The translations under genes and the position numbers were made by a program. The notes below the pieces were generated by a model. The model was not told where the DNA came from and made no database searches. It saw only the letters and a program-made list of their open reading frames with translations. DNA of 44,982 bases, from the NCBI RefSeq assembly GCF_003148885.1, contig NZ_QGHD01000021.1:1-44982 (forward strand), given 5' to 3'. Positions 18,433 through 26,944 of this stretch are shown in pieces. The DNA is from Hallerella porci (lineage in GTDB: Bacteria > Fibrobacterota > Fibrobacteria > Fibrobacterales > Fibrobacteraceae). Each line of letters starts with the position of its first letter. The first letter of the stretch is position 1.

Positions 18433-19247
18433 TGAAAATGGATTCCCAAAATGTCGGCTTCTCCAAAATGCGGACCGTCCGTGTTTTTGGAATCGGGCTT
18501 GTCTTCTTGGGAATCATTTTTGTTTCCCTCGGATTCGTCCTCAATTACGCAGATGATTTTGCGTCGCAAGTGGTCAATTTGGCGATGGCGCGGTACAGCA
18601 ATTTTACCGGAAAATTCGCACTCAATAATTTCGCCGAAGATCAGCAGTTGATGAAAATTTTGCTCTCGGTCAAAGATGATTTGTTGCCGTTTATTCAAGG
18701 CACAAAACCGTTCGTCTTTTTCGCGGGCATTTTATTTTCGCTCGCGGGCATTTTTGCGCTGATTTTTCCGCAGCCATCTTCGCTTGGACTTTTGAAACTG
18801 CGCATTTTGCATTTAGAAAACGAAGACGCAAAACCGTTTCATTTTTCGCGGAAAACGCTCTGCATTCTCGCGGGCATTTTTGCGCTTTTGTTTATCGTCT
18901 TTGGCATTGTAAAATGCTCGGATCCGAGCCGCAAAACGCCCGAAAAAATTGCGGAATTAGAGCGCGAAGCGTCGCAGATTGAAAAATTACAGCGGGAATA
19001 TTTCGGAAGGAAAAAATCTCTCGGCACATGGGAACAAATCGGCTACGCTCCCGCAGAATCCGAATATTTCCTTTTTGAAAAACGCGGCAAATTTGCGTGG
19101 CAAGCGCGAAACCGCGAAAAGTGGGAAAGCTGCCCCGATTCGAGCATTTGGAAAGTTTCCTTCGAAATCACGGGCTTCTTTTCTAAAGAACTTAAAGTGT
19201 ATAAATCTTCGCCGAAAAACTGCGTAAAAATTAGAAATGAGAAATGA
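18432..19247 (+). CDS. Membrane protein of unknown function
   Basis: A 271-aa protein coupled to the upstream acyltransferase fusion by a TAATG overlap; an alternative ATG lies two codons further on. Three hydrophobic helices are visible: about 16-40 (VFGIGLVFLGIIFVSLGFVL), about 95-115, and about 140-160. A charged segment (ELEREASQIEKLQREYF) and a soluble C-terminal domain follow. I recognise no catalytic motif. The tight coupling suggests a role with the phospholipid acyltransferases, but this is inference from position only. Confidence 0.7.
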   Translation: MKMDSQNVGFSKMRTVRVFGIGLVFLGIIFVSLGFVLNYADDFASQVVNLAMARYSNFTGKFALNNFAEDQQLMKILLSVKDDLLPFIQGTKPFVFFAGILFSLAGIFALIFPQPSSLGLLKLRILHLENEDAKPFHFSRKTLCILAGIFALLFIVFGIVKCSDPSRKTPEKIAELEREASQIEKLQREYFGRKKSLGTWEQIGYAPAESEYFLFEKRGKFAWQARNREKWESCPDSSIWKVSFEITGFFSKELKVYKSSPKNCVKIRNEK

Positions 19248-19355
19248 GTGCGCACCGCTTCGCGGTGCTTCGCTTTCGACGAGTTAGGAATTAAAGCGGT
19301 TAACTAACTCCTAATTTATTTTTATTTTTGTTTCGAATTTTTCTGAGGAAACACC
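19248..19355. repeat. GC-rich hairpin plus AT-rich intergenic repeat words
   Basis: The gap contains a GCACCGC-TTC-GCGGTGC hairpin (19251-19267) flanked by the recurrent words AGAAATGAGAAATGAG, GAGTTAGGAATTA and AACTCCTAATTTA. The same words occur in several other gaps of this window (see findings). The hairpin may also act as a transcription end for the upstream operon. Confidence 0.5.
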
Positions 19356-20912
19356 ATGACAACTACTATTGTCGTCTTCATTCTTTACCTGCTGATGATG
19401 CTTGGCATCGGCTTCTATTTTTCCAAAAAAGCGAATAGCTTGAAAGCTTACTACTTGGGCGATCGCGGCATGAACAAGTGGGTCGTAGCGATGAGTGCGC
19501 AGGCTTCGGATATGAGCGGTTGGCTTTTGATGGGGCTTCCGGGAGCCATTTACTTCAGCGGATTTTCCGAAGTGTGGATTGGCGTCGGGCTTGTCATCGG
19601 CACTTACGTCAACTGGAAAATCGTCGGGCGCAGACTTCGCAAATACTCGCATTTCTGCGGCGATTCCATTACTCTTCCCGATTTCTTCTCAAATCGTTTC
19701 CGCGATAAGCGCGGCATTTTACGCGTGATTTCGGCTGTTTTCATCTTGGCGTTCTTCCTCTTTTACACGACTTCGGGCTTTGTTGCTTGCGCAAAACTCT
19801 TTTCAACCGTGTTCGGGATGAGTTATTCTTCTGCGCTGATTTTGGGCGTAGCAGTGGTCGTGAGTTACACATTCCTCGGCGGATTTTTGGCGGTGAGTTG
19901 GACGGACTTTGTGCAGGGCATGATGATGCTTATCGCTGTTTGCTTAGTGCCGACGATGATTTTTAGCGAAGGCGGTGGATTTGCGCAAACCATTCAATCG
20001 GTGAATTCTCTCAATCCAGCTCTCTTCAATATGTTTACGAATGCGCAGACCGGAAAGGCGGTCACCCTTTTAGCGCTCATTTCTAGTCTCGCTTGGGGAC
20101 TTGGCTACTTTGGAATGCCACACATTCTCGTGCGCTTTATGTCGATTAAAGATCCCGAAGACATTAAACATTCTCGCCGTATTGCGACGACTTGGGTGAT
20201 TATTTGCCTTATCGCTGTAGCCTTCATCGGACTTATCGGACGTTATTACACCGATGCGCACGGAATCGTTATCGATGACCCCGAAAAGATTTTCATGGTT
20301 TTGGTGCAAAGTCTTTTCCATCCGGTGATTGCTTCGATTTTGATGGCGGCAATTCTCGCAGCGATTATGAGCACCGCGGACTCGCAACTTTTGGTCTCGG
20401 CTTCGGCGTTCTCCAATGACCTTTACAAACATCTCTTCCGCAAAAATGCATCGAACAAAGAAATGATGTGGGTGAGCCGCGGCATCGTCGTAGGCATCGC
20501 TGTTCTCGCGGGAACTCTCGCTTATCAAGGTCGCCCCGATGCTGCTGTGCAACATGGAAAAAGCTTCCTCGATGTGGTGATGAGCCTCGTGAGCTTTGCG
20601 TGGGCGGGATTCGGTTCGACATTTGGACCGTTAATGCTTCTCGCCCTTTTCTGGAAGCGGACGACTTTTGCAGGCGCCATCTCGGGCATGCTCGTGGGCG
20701 GAATTACCGCATTCGTTTGGAAATTTTACCTTTCGGGCTTTGCGGATTCCTGCGAAATTTTCGGGCTCTACGAACTCGTGCCCGGATTCTTCCTTTCTCT
20801 CGCTACGATTTTTGTCGTAAGCCTTTGCACGAAGAAGCCGTCGCAAGAAATCGTTGACGAATTCGATATGGTTGAAAAGACTCACTTAAATGAAATTGAA
20901 GTGAGAAAGTAA
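19356..20912 (+). CDS. putP: Sodium/proline symporter
   Basis: A 518-aa sodium:solute symporter family (SSS) protein of the PutP type that imports L-proline with Na+. About 12-13 membrane helices cover the chain. Family hallmarks are AYYLGDRGMNKWVVAMSAQASDMSGWLLMG in the first 60 residues (sodium-site serine region), an ITLPDFFSNRF loop near 105-115, and GYFGMPHILVRFMSI near 250-265. The start has GAGGAAA upstream. It has its own upstream intergenic repeat and a strong terminator, so it is probably monocistronic. A nearby proline-related partner is the Xaa-Pro aminopeptidase at 9282, but it is not in the same unit. Confidence 0.9.
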   Translation: MTTTIVVFILYLLMMLGIGFYFSKKANSLKAYYLGDRGMNKWVVAMSAQASDMSGWLLMGLPGAIYFSGFSEVWIGVGLVIGTYVNWKIVGRRLRKYSHFCGDSITLPDFFSNRFRDKRGILRVISAVFILAFFLFYTTSGFVACAKLFSTVFGMSYSSALILGVAVVVSYTFLGGFLAVSWTDFVQGMMMLIAVCLVPTMIFSEGGGFAQTIQSVNSLNPALFNMFTNAQTGKAVTLLALISSLAWGLGYFGMPHILVRFMSIKDPEDIKHSRRIATTWVIICLIAVAFIGLIGRYYTDAHGIVIDDPEKIFMVLVQSLFHPVIASILMAAILAAIMSTADSQLLVSASAFSNDLYKHLFRKNASNKEMMWVSRGIVVGIAVLAGTLAYQGRPDAAVQHGKSFLDVVMSLVSFAWAGFGSTFGPLMLLALFWKRTTFAGAISGMLVGGITAFVWKFYLSGFADSCEIFGLYELVPGFFLSLATIFVVSLCTKKPSQEIVDEFDMVEKTHLNEIEVRK

Positions 20913-20958
20913 TGCAGTAAAGTGCGAAAAAAAACGCAGTGAAAGCTGCGTTTTTTTT
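20881..20958 (+). terminator. Terminator of putP
   Basis: CGCAG (20935-20939) pairs with CTGCG (20946-20950) with flanking A and T runs extending the stem and giving eight T on the plus strand. A second inverted repeat, CTCACTT (20881-20887) with AAGTGAG (20899-20905), lies in the last codons of putP. Confidence 0.8.
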
Positions 20959-20973
20959 GTGGAAAGTTTTTGC

Positions 20974-21006
20974 AAAAAAAATCCTCGCCGGCGGCGAGGA
21001 TTTTTC
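20974..21006 (-). terminator. Terminator of purC
   Basis: A nine-bp perfect stem (ATCCTCGCC at 20981-20989 with GGCGAGGAT at 20993-21001) sits between an A run on the left and TTTTT on the right. On the minus strand the stem is followed by eight T, immediately after the purC stop, so it ends that transcript and shields it from putP. Confidence 0.85.
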
Positions 21007-21008
21007 GT

Positions 21009-21893
21009 TTAGAGTTCTGGTTCGTGTCCCGTTAAGCGGACAAAAATTTCGACGTATTTCGCCAAAGTATTTTTGACGACTTCAGGCGGAATTTCTGGAC
21101 CCGGGTAAGTCTTACCCCAATCCAAAGTTTCGAGCCAATCGCGGACATATTGCTTGTCAAAGCTTTCTTGGTTCTTGCCGACTTGATATTTGTCAGCGGG
21201 CCAGTAACGGCTAGAATCCGGAGTGAGAACTTCGTCGATTAAAACGGTCTTGCCGTCGATTTCGCCAAATTCAAACTTCGTATCGGCGAGGATAATGCCT
21301 TTTGTTGCCGCATAATCGCGCGCCTTCGTGTAAATATCCAACGAAAGATTGCGCAAATCGGTGGCGACTTTTTCGCCGACAATGTCAAAGGTTTGTTCGA
21401 ACGAAATGTTTTCGTCGTGGCCGACATCGGGCTTTGTACTCGGCGTGTAAAGCGGCTTTTCAAGTTTTTGGCAGAGCTTCAATCCGTCGGGCAAAACGTG
21501 TCCGCAGATTTTACCGGTCTTCTGATAATCCTTCCAGCCCGAGCCCACAATGTAACCGCGGACAATGCATTCCACGCTGTGACGCTTTGCTTTCTTCACA
21601 ATCATCGAACGACCGCGTAAATAATCCTTGTACTTTTGCAGCACAGCCGGATATTCATCGACGTTCGCCGTGATCAAATGGTTCGGCATTCCGAGATGCT
21701 GAAACCAGAAGAGCGAAAGCTGGTTGAGGATTTTTCCTTTGCCTGTAATCGGCGTGGGAAGCACCACGTCAAAAGCAGAAAGGCGGTCGCTAGCGACCAT
21801 TAAGAAGCTGTCGCCCAAGTCGTACATATCGCGGACTTTTCCTTGGTGGAACAGCGGAACATCGGTAATCGGAGTTTCAAATTTTAAGCTCAT
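21009..21893 (-). CDS. purC: SAICAR synthetase (phosphoribosylaminoimidazole-succinocarboxamide synthase)
   Basis: A 294-aa ATP-grasp-like enzyme that joins aspartate to CAIR to form SAICAR in purine synthesis. Family signatures: GKVRDMYDLGDSFLMVASDRLSAFDVVLP near the N-terminus, the VECIVRGYIVGSGWKDYQ region near 108-125, and the LIDEVLTPDSSRYWPAD segment near 218-234. The length corresponds to the longer form of PurC (about 290-300 aa) rather than the 240-aa E. coli type. It is a stand-alone gene divergent from coaE with 99 bp between them. I see no PurR-like or riboswitch element upstream with confidence. Confidence 0.95.
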   Translation of the reverse strand: MSLKFETPITDVPLFHQGKVRDMYDLGDSFLMVASDRLSAFDVVLPTPITGKGKILNQLSLFWFQHLGMPNHLITANVDEYPAVLQKYKDYLRGRSMIVKKAKRHSVECIVRGYIVGSGWKDYQKTGKICGHVLPDGLKLCQKLEKPLYTPSTKPDVGHDENISFEQTFDIVGEKVATDLRNLSLDIYTKARDYAATKGIILADTKFEFGEIDGKTVLIDEVLTPDSSRYWPADKYQVGKNQESFDKQYVRDWLETLDWGKTYPGPEIPPEVVKNTLAKYVEIFVRLTGHEPEL

Positions 21894-21992
21894 AGTGCTC
21901 TAAATTTAGTTAAAGGCGCTCGGATTTGGCAATGTTTGAAAAGGCTTAATAATTCGGAATTTTCGAGGAATCAATTTATTTAAATTTTTCCC

Positions 21993-22577
21993 ATGAAAAT
22001 TATCGGAATTTGCGGAAAAATCGGATCTGGCAAAAGCGCTGCCGGCGTATTTCTCGAAGAATTAGGCGGATTCGTTTTGGATTTAGATGTCGAAATGCAC
22101 ACGCTTTATGCGGAATCGTGCGAATTGCAGCAGAAAATTGCGGAAAATTTCGGCGCGGAATGTGTGAAAAATGGCTTCGTCGATCGCGTGAAACTCGCAT
22201 CCCGAGTCTTTCAACGCTTAGAAACGCTCCAAAAATTAGAATCCATCGTGTATCCGCTCTTACAAAAAAGCGTGGAGCAAAAATTGGAAGCTGCAAAAAA
22301 GGCGGGAAAAGTCAAAATTGCCGCCGTCGAAGGAGCGCTTCTTTTCAAATGGCCAGAATTTTCGCGGAATTTGGACGCAATTTGGGTCGTCGAAGCCACG
22401 GATTCTGTCCGCTTAGAAAGATTATTAAAACGCGGTTTGACAAAAGAAGACGCGGAGCGCCGCATACAAATTCAAGCGCAAGATCCGCTCCCGCCGAATG
22501 CGAAATACTTTTATTTGGATAATTCAGGGGCAATTTCTGCGTTACAGAAACGCGTCTGCGAACTCGCCGAAATTTAA
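21993..22577 (+). CDS. coaE: Dephospho-CoA kinase
   Basis: A 194-aa P-loop kinase catalysing the last step of coenzyme A synthesis, phosphorylation of the ribose 3'-hydroxyl of dephospho-CoA. The Walker A is GKIGSGKS (8-15). DLDVEMHTLY carries the conserved D-x-D-x3-H region of the family, and the lid region LLKRGLTKEDAERRIQIQ holds the expected Arg residues. Length is slightly below the typical 200 aa because of a shortened C-terminus. It is monocistronic between purC and the phosphate transporter. Confidence 0.9.
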   Translation: MKIIGICGKIGSGKSAAGVFLEELGGFVLDLDVEMHTLYAESCELQQKIAENFGAECVKNGFVDRVKLASRVFQRLETLQKLESIVYPLLQKSVEQKLEAAKKAGKVKIAAVEGALLFKWPEFSRNLDAIWVVEATDSVRLERLLKRGLTKEDAERRIQIQAQDPLPPNAKYFYLDNSGAISALQKRVCELAEI

Positions 22578-22697
22578 AATCGCAGAAAATTTCCCGAGCG
22601 ACCTTGGAGATAAGCGCGGAAATTCTAAATTGTAAAAAGTATGTTAAGAACATGTAAAAACGAAGACATTTGATGTCCTTAGAAGGATGAACTAACC

Positions 22698-24377
22698 ATG
22701 TTACTTTCGCAAATCATCCAGTGTATCGTCTTCCTCGTTGGTGGCGCTGGAATTTTTCTACTCGGCTTAAGATTTCTCTCGATGGGTCTGCAAACAATTG
22801 CGGGTCCAACACTTCAAAAACTCATCAGTAAGGTCACGAACCACCGCATTCTAGGAGTCCTAGTCGGTATGGGCGTGACCTGTCTCGTTCAATCGAGCGC
22901 GGTCACGATGGCGATGGTCATCGGATTTGTGAACGCGGGAATTATGCAGCTTGCGCAAACTCTCGGCGTGATCATGGGCGCAAACATTGGAACAACGATC
23001 ACCGGCTGGGTTTTGGTTTTGAACGTTGACCAATACGGAATGCCAATCGCAGGCGCTTGCGCTCTCGTCTATTGTTTTGCCAAAAAAGAACGTGTGAAGT
23101 ATTCGGCCCTCGCCCTCCTCGGCGTGGGTCTTGTTTTTGTAGGCCTCGCCGCGATGAAGGTTTCGCTTGCTCCGGTTTCGAGCAATCAAGACTTTTTAAA
23201 TGCGCTTGCCGTTTTCAATGCCGAAAGCCTTCCGAGTATTTGCGCGTGCATTTTCGTCGGCTTCTTGATGGCGACGATTATGCAATCGAGTTCTGCGTCT
23301 CTCGGTGTGACGATTGTGCTCGCTTCGCAAGGTTTAATCGGATTTAATACGGCGGCAGCTCTCGTCCTCGGACAAAATATCGGCTGCACCATTTCGGCGT
23401 TAATGATTGCGGTGAATACTTCGCGGCATGCGCGTCGGGCAGCGTTCTTCCATTTATTCTTCAATATCTTTGGCGCAATTTGGGTAACGATTCTCTTCGA
23501 TCCGACGATTCATTTTATGCGTTGGTTCTTGGAATCCGCAGTGGGAATTGCAAATCCGGATGATGCGAAAAATGTGACTCTCGCGATTGCTCTCTATCAT
23601 ACGACATTTAATGTGGCAAATACTTTGGTGCTCTTACCGTTTACCGGAAAAATTCCTGCGCTTTTGGATAAGCTCTTCCCGAATAAGGTGCAATCGAAAC
23701 ATGCTGTGGTGACGAAACTCGATCCGGCGTTAATCAAGTCGCCGTTTGCTGCGATTACGCAATCTGCCCGCGAAATGGGAATGATGAATCAAACCGTTTG
23801 CAATATGCTCTCGGATTTGCGCAAGGTCATCGACGGCAAAGCGGACAAAGAAGTGGTGGAACGCATTTTTGAAAATGAAGCGAAACTCGATACCGCTCAG
23901 ACCGAAGTCATTGAATTCTTGACGGGACTTCTTTCGACAAGCGTATCGAAAAGCATCGCAAACGATGCGGAACGTCAGCTTCGGATGAGCGATGACTTGG
24001 AAACCGCTTCGGATTATGTAACGCAGGTTTTAAAACTGTGGTTGCGGATGCGCGATCACAATGTCGCCTTTGACAAAGCGCATCAAGATGATATTTTATC
24101 TCTCCACGAAGGAGTCGCTAAGTTAGCGGCAGATGTCGCGACCGTTCTCGATAATCAACACAATGTCCGTAAATTGGCAGAAATTCGCCGCGAAGGGCAT
24201 GTGCTTACAGAACAAGTCCGCGAATGCCGCGCAAAGCATTGGCGTCATGTGGCCGAAACCAACGAAGATCCGCTGCTTACGACAACCTTCACCGATCTCT
24301 TGGGCGCTTACCGCAAAATCAAGGAACACTTGGTGACAGCGACACAAGCCCTTTGCGCAGAAATCGTAGAAAACTAA
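22698..24377 (+). CDS. Na/phosphate cotransporter family protein with PhoU-like C-terminal domain
   Basis: A 559-aa protein of the PNaS (NptA/YjbB-like) family. The membrane half (about 1-330) holds the two characteristic inverted QSSA/QSSS repeats: LVQSSAVTMAMV at about 64-75 and IMQSSSASLGVTI near 195. The C-terminal 200 residues are helical and resemble a PhoU domain (LDTAQTEVIEFLTGL, MSDDLETASDYVTQVLKL). It should move phosphate together with sodium, either import or export. AGAAGGA lies about 10 bases upstream of the ATG. Its own 120-bp leader has a small GGACATCAAATGTC-type inverted repeat near 22662-22678, whose function is unknown. Confidence 0.88.
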   Translation: MLLSQIIQCIVFLVGGAGIFLLGLRFLSMGLQTIAGPTLQKLISKVTNHRILGVLVGMGVTCLVQSSAVTMAMVIGFVNAGIMQLAQTLGVIMGANIGTTITGWVLVLNVDQYGMPIAGACALVYCFAKKERVKYSALALLGVGLVFVGLAAMKVSLAPVSSNQDFLNALAVFNAESLPSICACIFVGFLMATIMQSSSASLGVTIVLASQGLIGFNTAAALVLGQNIGCTISALMIAVNTSRHARRAAFFHLFFNIFGAIWVTILFDPTIHFMRWFLESAVGIANPDDAKNVTLAIALYHTTFNVANTLVLLPFTGKIPALLDKLFPNKVQSKHAVVTKLDPALIKSPFAAITQSAREMGMMNQTVCNMLSDLRKVIDGKADKEVVERIFENEAKLDTAQTEVIEFLTGLLSTSVSKSIANDAERQLRMSDDLETASDYVTQVLKLWLRMRDHNVAFDKAHQDDILSLHEGVAKLAADVATVLDNQHNVRKLAEIRREGHVLTEQVRECRAKHWRHVAETNEDPLLTTTFTDLLGAYRKIKEHLVTATQALCAEIVEN

Positions 24378-24379
24378 AA

Positions 24380-24423
24380 AAGGCGCCGAAGGCGCACGAG
24401 TTTTAAATCGCGGCGAAGCCGCC
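24380..24423. repeat. Pair of REP-like GC hairpins
   Basis: GCGCC-GAA-GGCGC (24383-24395) and GCGGC-GAA-GCCGC (24410-24422) directly follow the phosphate cotransporter gene. Both have a GAA loop. They could end transcription, but neither is followed by a good T run, so a REP-like repeat is the safer reading. Confidence 0.5.
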
Positions 24424-24438
24424 TTAACATTTCTCATT

Positions 24439-24803
24439 TAAAAAGTCTTCCCGCAACGCTGCAAGAACGAATTTGACATGTTAAATGGCTTGTCGCAGCG
24501 TTGCATGGACGAATTTGACATGTTAAATGGCTTGTCGCAGCGTTGCATGGACGAATTTGACATGTTAAATGGCTTGCCGCAGCGTTGCATGGACGAATTT
24601 GACATGTTAAATGGCTTGCCGCAGCGTTGCATGGACGAATTTGACATGTTAAAAGCCTTGCCGCAGCGTTGCATGGACGAATTTGACATGTTAAATGGCT
24701 TGCCGCAGCGTTGCATGGACGAATTTGACGTGTTAAAAGCCTTCCCGCAACGCTGCATGGACGAATTTGACGTGTTAAAAGCCTTCCCGCAACGCTGCAT
24801 GAG
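24439..24803. repeat. 42-bp tandem repeat array A (about 8.7 copies)
   Basis: Copies begin at 24439, 24481, 24523, 24565, 24607, 24649, 24691, 24733 and 24775, each 42 bp and 85-100% alike. The unit holds GCAGCGTTGCATGG and GACGAATTTGACATG. The first and last copies carry GCAACGCTGC, the reverse complement of the GCAGCGTTGC core of the middle copies. Because 42 is a multiple of three, one frame on each strand stays open across the array (14-residue repeats), but no ribosome binding site or recognisable protein supports translation. The array lies between the cotransporter and the FISUMP lipoprotein gene. Confidence 0.9.
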
Positions 24804-24861
24804 AAAAGTTTCCCTTTTGCGTTGCAAAAGGGAAAGCCTGCTTGGATTCAATTCACAATAG

Positions 24862-25049
24862 ATAATTAGCAATGCATAATTAGAGAGTTAAGCGCTTCGC
24901 GCGAATATTCCCCAAATTATTGAGGCAAACTTTCGCGTTTTCCCACGGCGGCGCCGCCGCAACATTTCTCTGCCCTAGTTTTATTAAAACACTAGCCAAA
25001 GCGTTTTTTTTCTTACATTGCTTTACAAAAAATAACCTAGGAGTGTAAT
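24862..25049. other. Leader of the FISUMP lipoprotein gene with GC palindrome
   Basis: The stretch holds the AT-rich repeat words (AATTAGCAATGCATAATTAGAGAGTTAAG), a perfect 14-bp palindrome CGGCGGCGCCGCCG at 24946-24959, and an AT-rich region from 24975 that probably contains the promoter. TAGGAG lies about six bases before the start of the lipoprotein. Confidence 0.45.
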
Positions 25050-25673
25050 ATGGAACTTCACTTGGGAATAAAATTTGTAAAGTTCGCGCTTGGCGCTGCT
25101 TTATTACTCGGGCTTTCTGCTTGTGAAAATTCAAAGATGAATTCAAAAATGACAGACAAACGCGATGGCAAAGTTTATAAGACCGTAAAAATCGGAGTGC
25201 AAACTTGGATGGCAGAAAATTTGAATTACGCTGGGAATGGCGTTTGTTATGAAAATGAGCATAACAACTGCGGAAAATGGGGACGGCTTTATACTTGGCA
25301 TGAAGCACTAAATGCTTGCCCCGAGGGATGGCACTTGCCGTCTGAAGCCGAATGGAAAATCTTAATTGATGCTGTGGGTGGAGAAGATAAAGCAGGCCTT
25401 GCTCTCAAGGCGAAAAATGGTTGGAAAGAAGGCGAAGGAAAAAGTGGTAACGGAACGGAAGCCTTTGGTTTTTCAGCGCTCCCCGCGGGAGGCAGTTACG
25501 ACCGTGGCCGCTACTACTACGCAGGCGAGTACGCTTACTTCTGGTCTAGTACCGAGCACAATAGCCGCATTGCCTACTTCATGTACTTGTACTACGACTA
25601 CGTCTACGCGGGCCTGGCCAGCCGCAATAAGGGCTATGCGTTTTCTATCCGTTGCCTAGAGAACTCCAACTAG
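25050..25673 (+). CDS. FISUMP-domain lipoprotein
   Basis: A 207-aa lipoprotein with the 'Fibrobacter succinogenes major paralogous domain' (TIGR02145). The signal peptide ends in the lipobox LSAC (Cys near 26). The domain follows: YKTVKIGVQTWMAENLNY, CYENEHNNCGKWGRLYTW, a CPEGWHLPSEAEWKILI segment, AFGFSALPAGG, FWSSTEHN and the closing FSIRCLEN. The many paralogues in Fibrobacter are cell-surface proteins of unknown function; some similarity to C-lectin/sulfatase-modifying folds has been suggested in general. A Tyr-rich loop (GRYYYAGEYAYF) sits before FWSSTEHN. It is a single gene inside a repeat-rich accessory segment. Confidence 0.9.
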   Translation: MELHLGIKFVKFALGAALLLGLSACENSKMNSKMTDKRDGKVYKTVKIGVQTWMAENLNYAGNGVCYENEHNNCGKWGRLYTWHEALNACPEGWHLPSEAEWKILIDAVGGEDKAGLALKAKNGWKEGEGKSGNGTEAFGFSALPAGGSYDRGRYYYAGEYAYFWSSTEHNSRIAYFMYLYYDYVYAGLASRNKGYAFSIRCLENSN

Positions 25674-25714
25674 GGGCGCGGAGCGGGTCGCGAAAATTTT
25701 TCAAAAAACATGTT

Positions 25715-25837
25715 GTGTCATCCTGAACGGAGAACCGTAGGTTCGTAGTGAAGGATCTAGCACTTGTTTTTGCAATAGAAAATGCTAGATCCTTCGCGTT
25801 GCTCAGGATGACACGCGGGCTCCGCACAGGATGACAC
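25715..25837. repeat. 100-bp inverted repeat with TGTCATCCTGA ends
   Basis: GTGTCATCCTGA (25715-25726) pairs with TCAGGATGACAC (25803-25814), and inside them GAAGGATCTAGCA (25750-25762) pairs with TGCTAGATCCTTC (25783-25795), leaving a 20-base loop. A further AGGATGACAC follows at 25828-25837. This design is a known class of intergenic palindromic repeat in several phyla; whether it is mobile or works as RNA is not known. It lies downstream of the FISUMP gene. Confidence 0.75.
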
Positions 25838-26002
25838 TTAATCAGCGTCTACTGACTACTGACCACTAATCACTTCTAATTTCTAACTCCTAATTTCTAA
25901 TTTTTCACTTTGTCACTTTTTGTCATCCGCTTTTTATTATATTCATTCTGCACCATTTTAAGCTTCGCTGTTTTTTGCATGTCAGCGAGGAAGGAGTGAA
26001 AA
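25838..26002. other. Leader of the Rpn-like gene with AT-rich repeat words
   Basis: The stretch contains a run of the recurrent words (CTTCTAATTTCTAACTCC, then TAATTTCTAATTTTTCAC at about 25873-25909), then CACTTTGTCACTTTTTGTCA and an AT-rich probable promoter. AAGGAG lies seven bases before the ATG at 26003. Confidence 0.4.
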
Positions 26003-26944
26003 ATGAATCGAAGCCAATATCACGCGCTTTTAAAGGCTATCAAAGAAGATCCGGCGAATCTCGCCAAATTCCGCGCACGTTTCAAGAATGTTTATCCGTT
26101 CAGCGATGCAATTTTCAAAATTTTGATGGTAAACGAGAATGACCCCACGCGACTAGTAAAATTTCTCAACGCGATGATGGGATTCGAAGGCAAAAACCGC
26201 ATCAAGGAATTTCATTTTGCACGAGAGGAATTGCCCGGCATTTTGAACAACAAAACCACAATTTTTGACATCATCGGCACAAACCAAAATGATGAGCCGA
26301 TTCTCATTGAGGTTCAGCAAACCGACAGCGATTTTTTCATGGATCGCTTACTGTATTACACCTCGCGCGTGATTACAAATCAAGTCAAAAAGTCCGAAAG
26401 CTACGAATTGCCGCATATTTATGTGCTTTCGATTCTCACTTGCAATCAATTTGAACTCGAGCCCGAAACTTACTTTCATCATGTAAATTTGACGAAAAAT
26501 GGCGAACCGTATTATCCAAAACTTGACTTTTACTTTATCGAAGTTGAGAAATTTTTGGCAAATGACGCGCACATTCCCGAAACGGAAAAGGAGCGCTCGC
26601 AGCGCGCTGAAATGCTTCGCTTTTTCGGGGATATCATTTACGAGCGTGCGTCGCACAAACAATTTTTTGACGAGGACTTTTGCAAAAAACTTTCAAAAGA
26701 TGTATCTTTAAAGCATTACGAAGATGAACTTTTCCTAAGGCAGGTTGACGGTATGACGGATTTATTATACGAAAAAGAAACAGCCTTCCGCAAGGGAGAA
26801 AAAGCTGGAATTGCGAGAGGAACTGTTGCGGGGGCTTTGAGCAAAGCTCGCGAAATGGCAAAGGAAATGCGTGACGAAGGTATTTCTATGGATTTTATCA
26901 TCCGCAGTTCTGGACTTTCTGAAGCAGAAATTCGCAAGCTGTAG
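26003..26944 (+). CDS. Rpn-family PD-(D/E)XK nuclease (recombination-promoting nuclease/putative transposase)
   Basis: A 313-aa protein of the PDDEXK_2 type. Its nuclease core shows an early Asp (YPFSDAIFK, Asp35), Asp89 in TIFDIIG and the E-x-Q variant of the active site in LIEVQQ (Glu103, Gln105), as in Rpn proteins. The C-terminus carries a charged stretch (EKETAFRKGEKAGIARG) and a closing helical tail (MDFIIRSSGLSEAEIRKL) common in this family. Rpn proteins of E. coli are DNA nucleases that raise recombination; newer work links them to phage defence. They are numerous in gut bacteria. It is an isolated gene with AAGGAG before the ATG. Confidence 0.85.
   Translation: MNRSQYHALLKAIKEDPANLAKFRARFKNVYPFSDAIFKILMVNENDPTRLVKFLNAMMGFEGKNRIKEFHFAREELPGILNNKTTIFDIIGTNQNDEPILIEVQQTDSDFFMDRLLYYTSRVITNQVKKSESYELPHIYVLSILTCNQFELEPETYFHHVNLTKNGEPYYPKLDFYFIEVEKFLANDAHIPETEKERSQRAEMLRFFGDIIYERASHKQFFDEDFCKKLSKDVSLKHYEDELFLRQVDGMTDLLYEKETAFRKGEKAGIARGTVAGALSKAREMAKEMRDEGISMDFIIRSSGLSEAEIRKL

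Noticed and set aside
24439-24803. CRISPR-like array because of regular spacing
   Set aside because: The whole 42-bp unit is repeated with no variable spacers, there is no leader and no cas gene. It is a plain tandem repeat.
24438-24872. Repetitive proteins read through array A on either strand (127 or 144 residues)
   Set aside because: Frames stay open only because 42 is divisible by three; there is no ribosome binding site or recognisable fold, and both strands are equally open.
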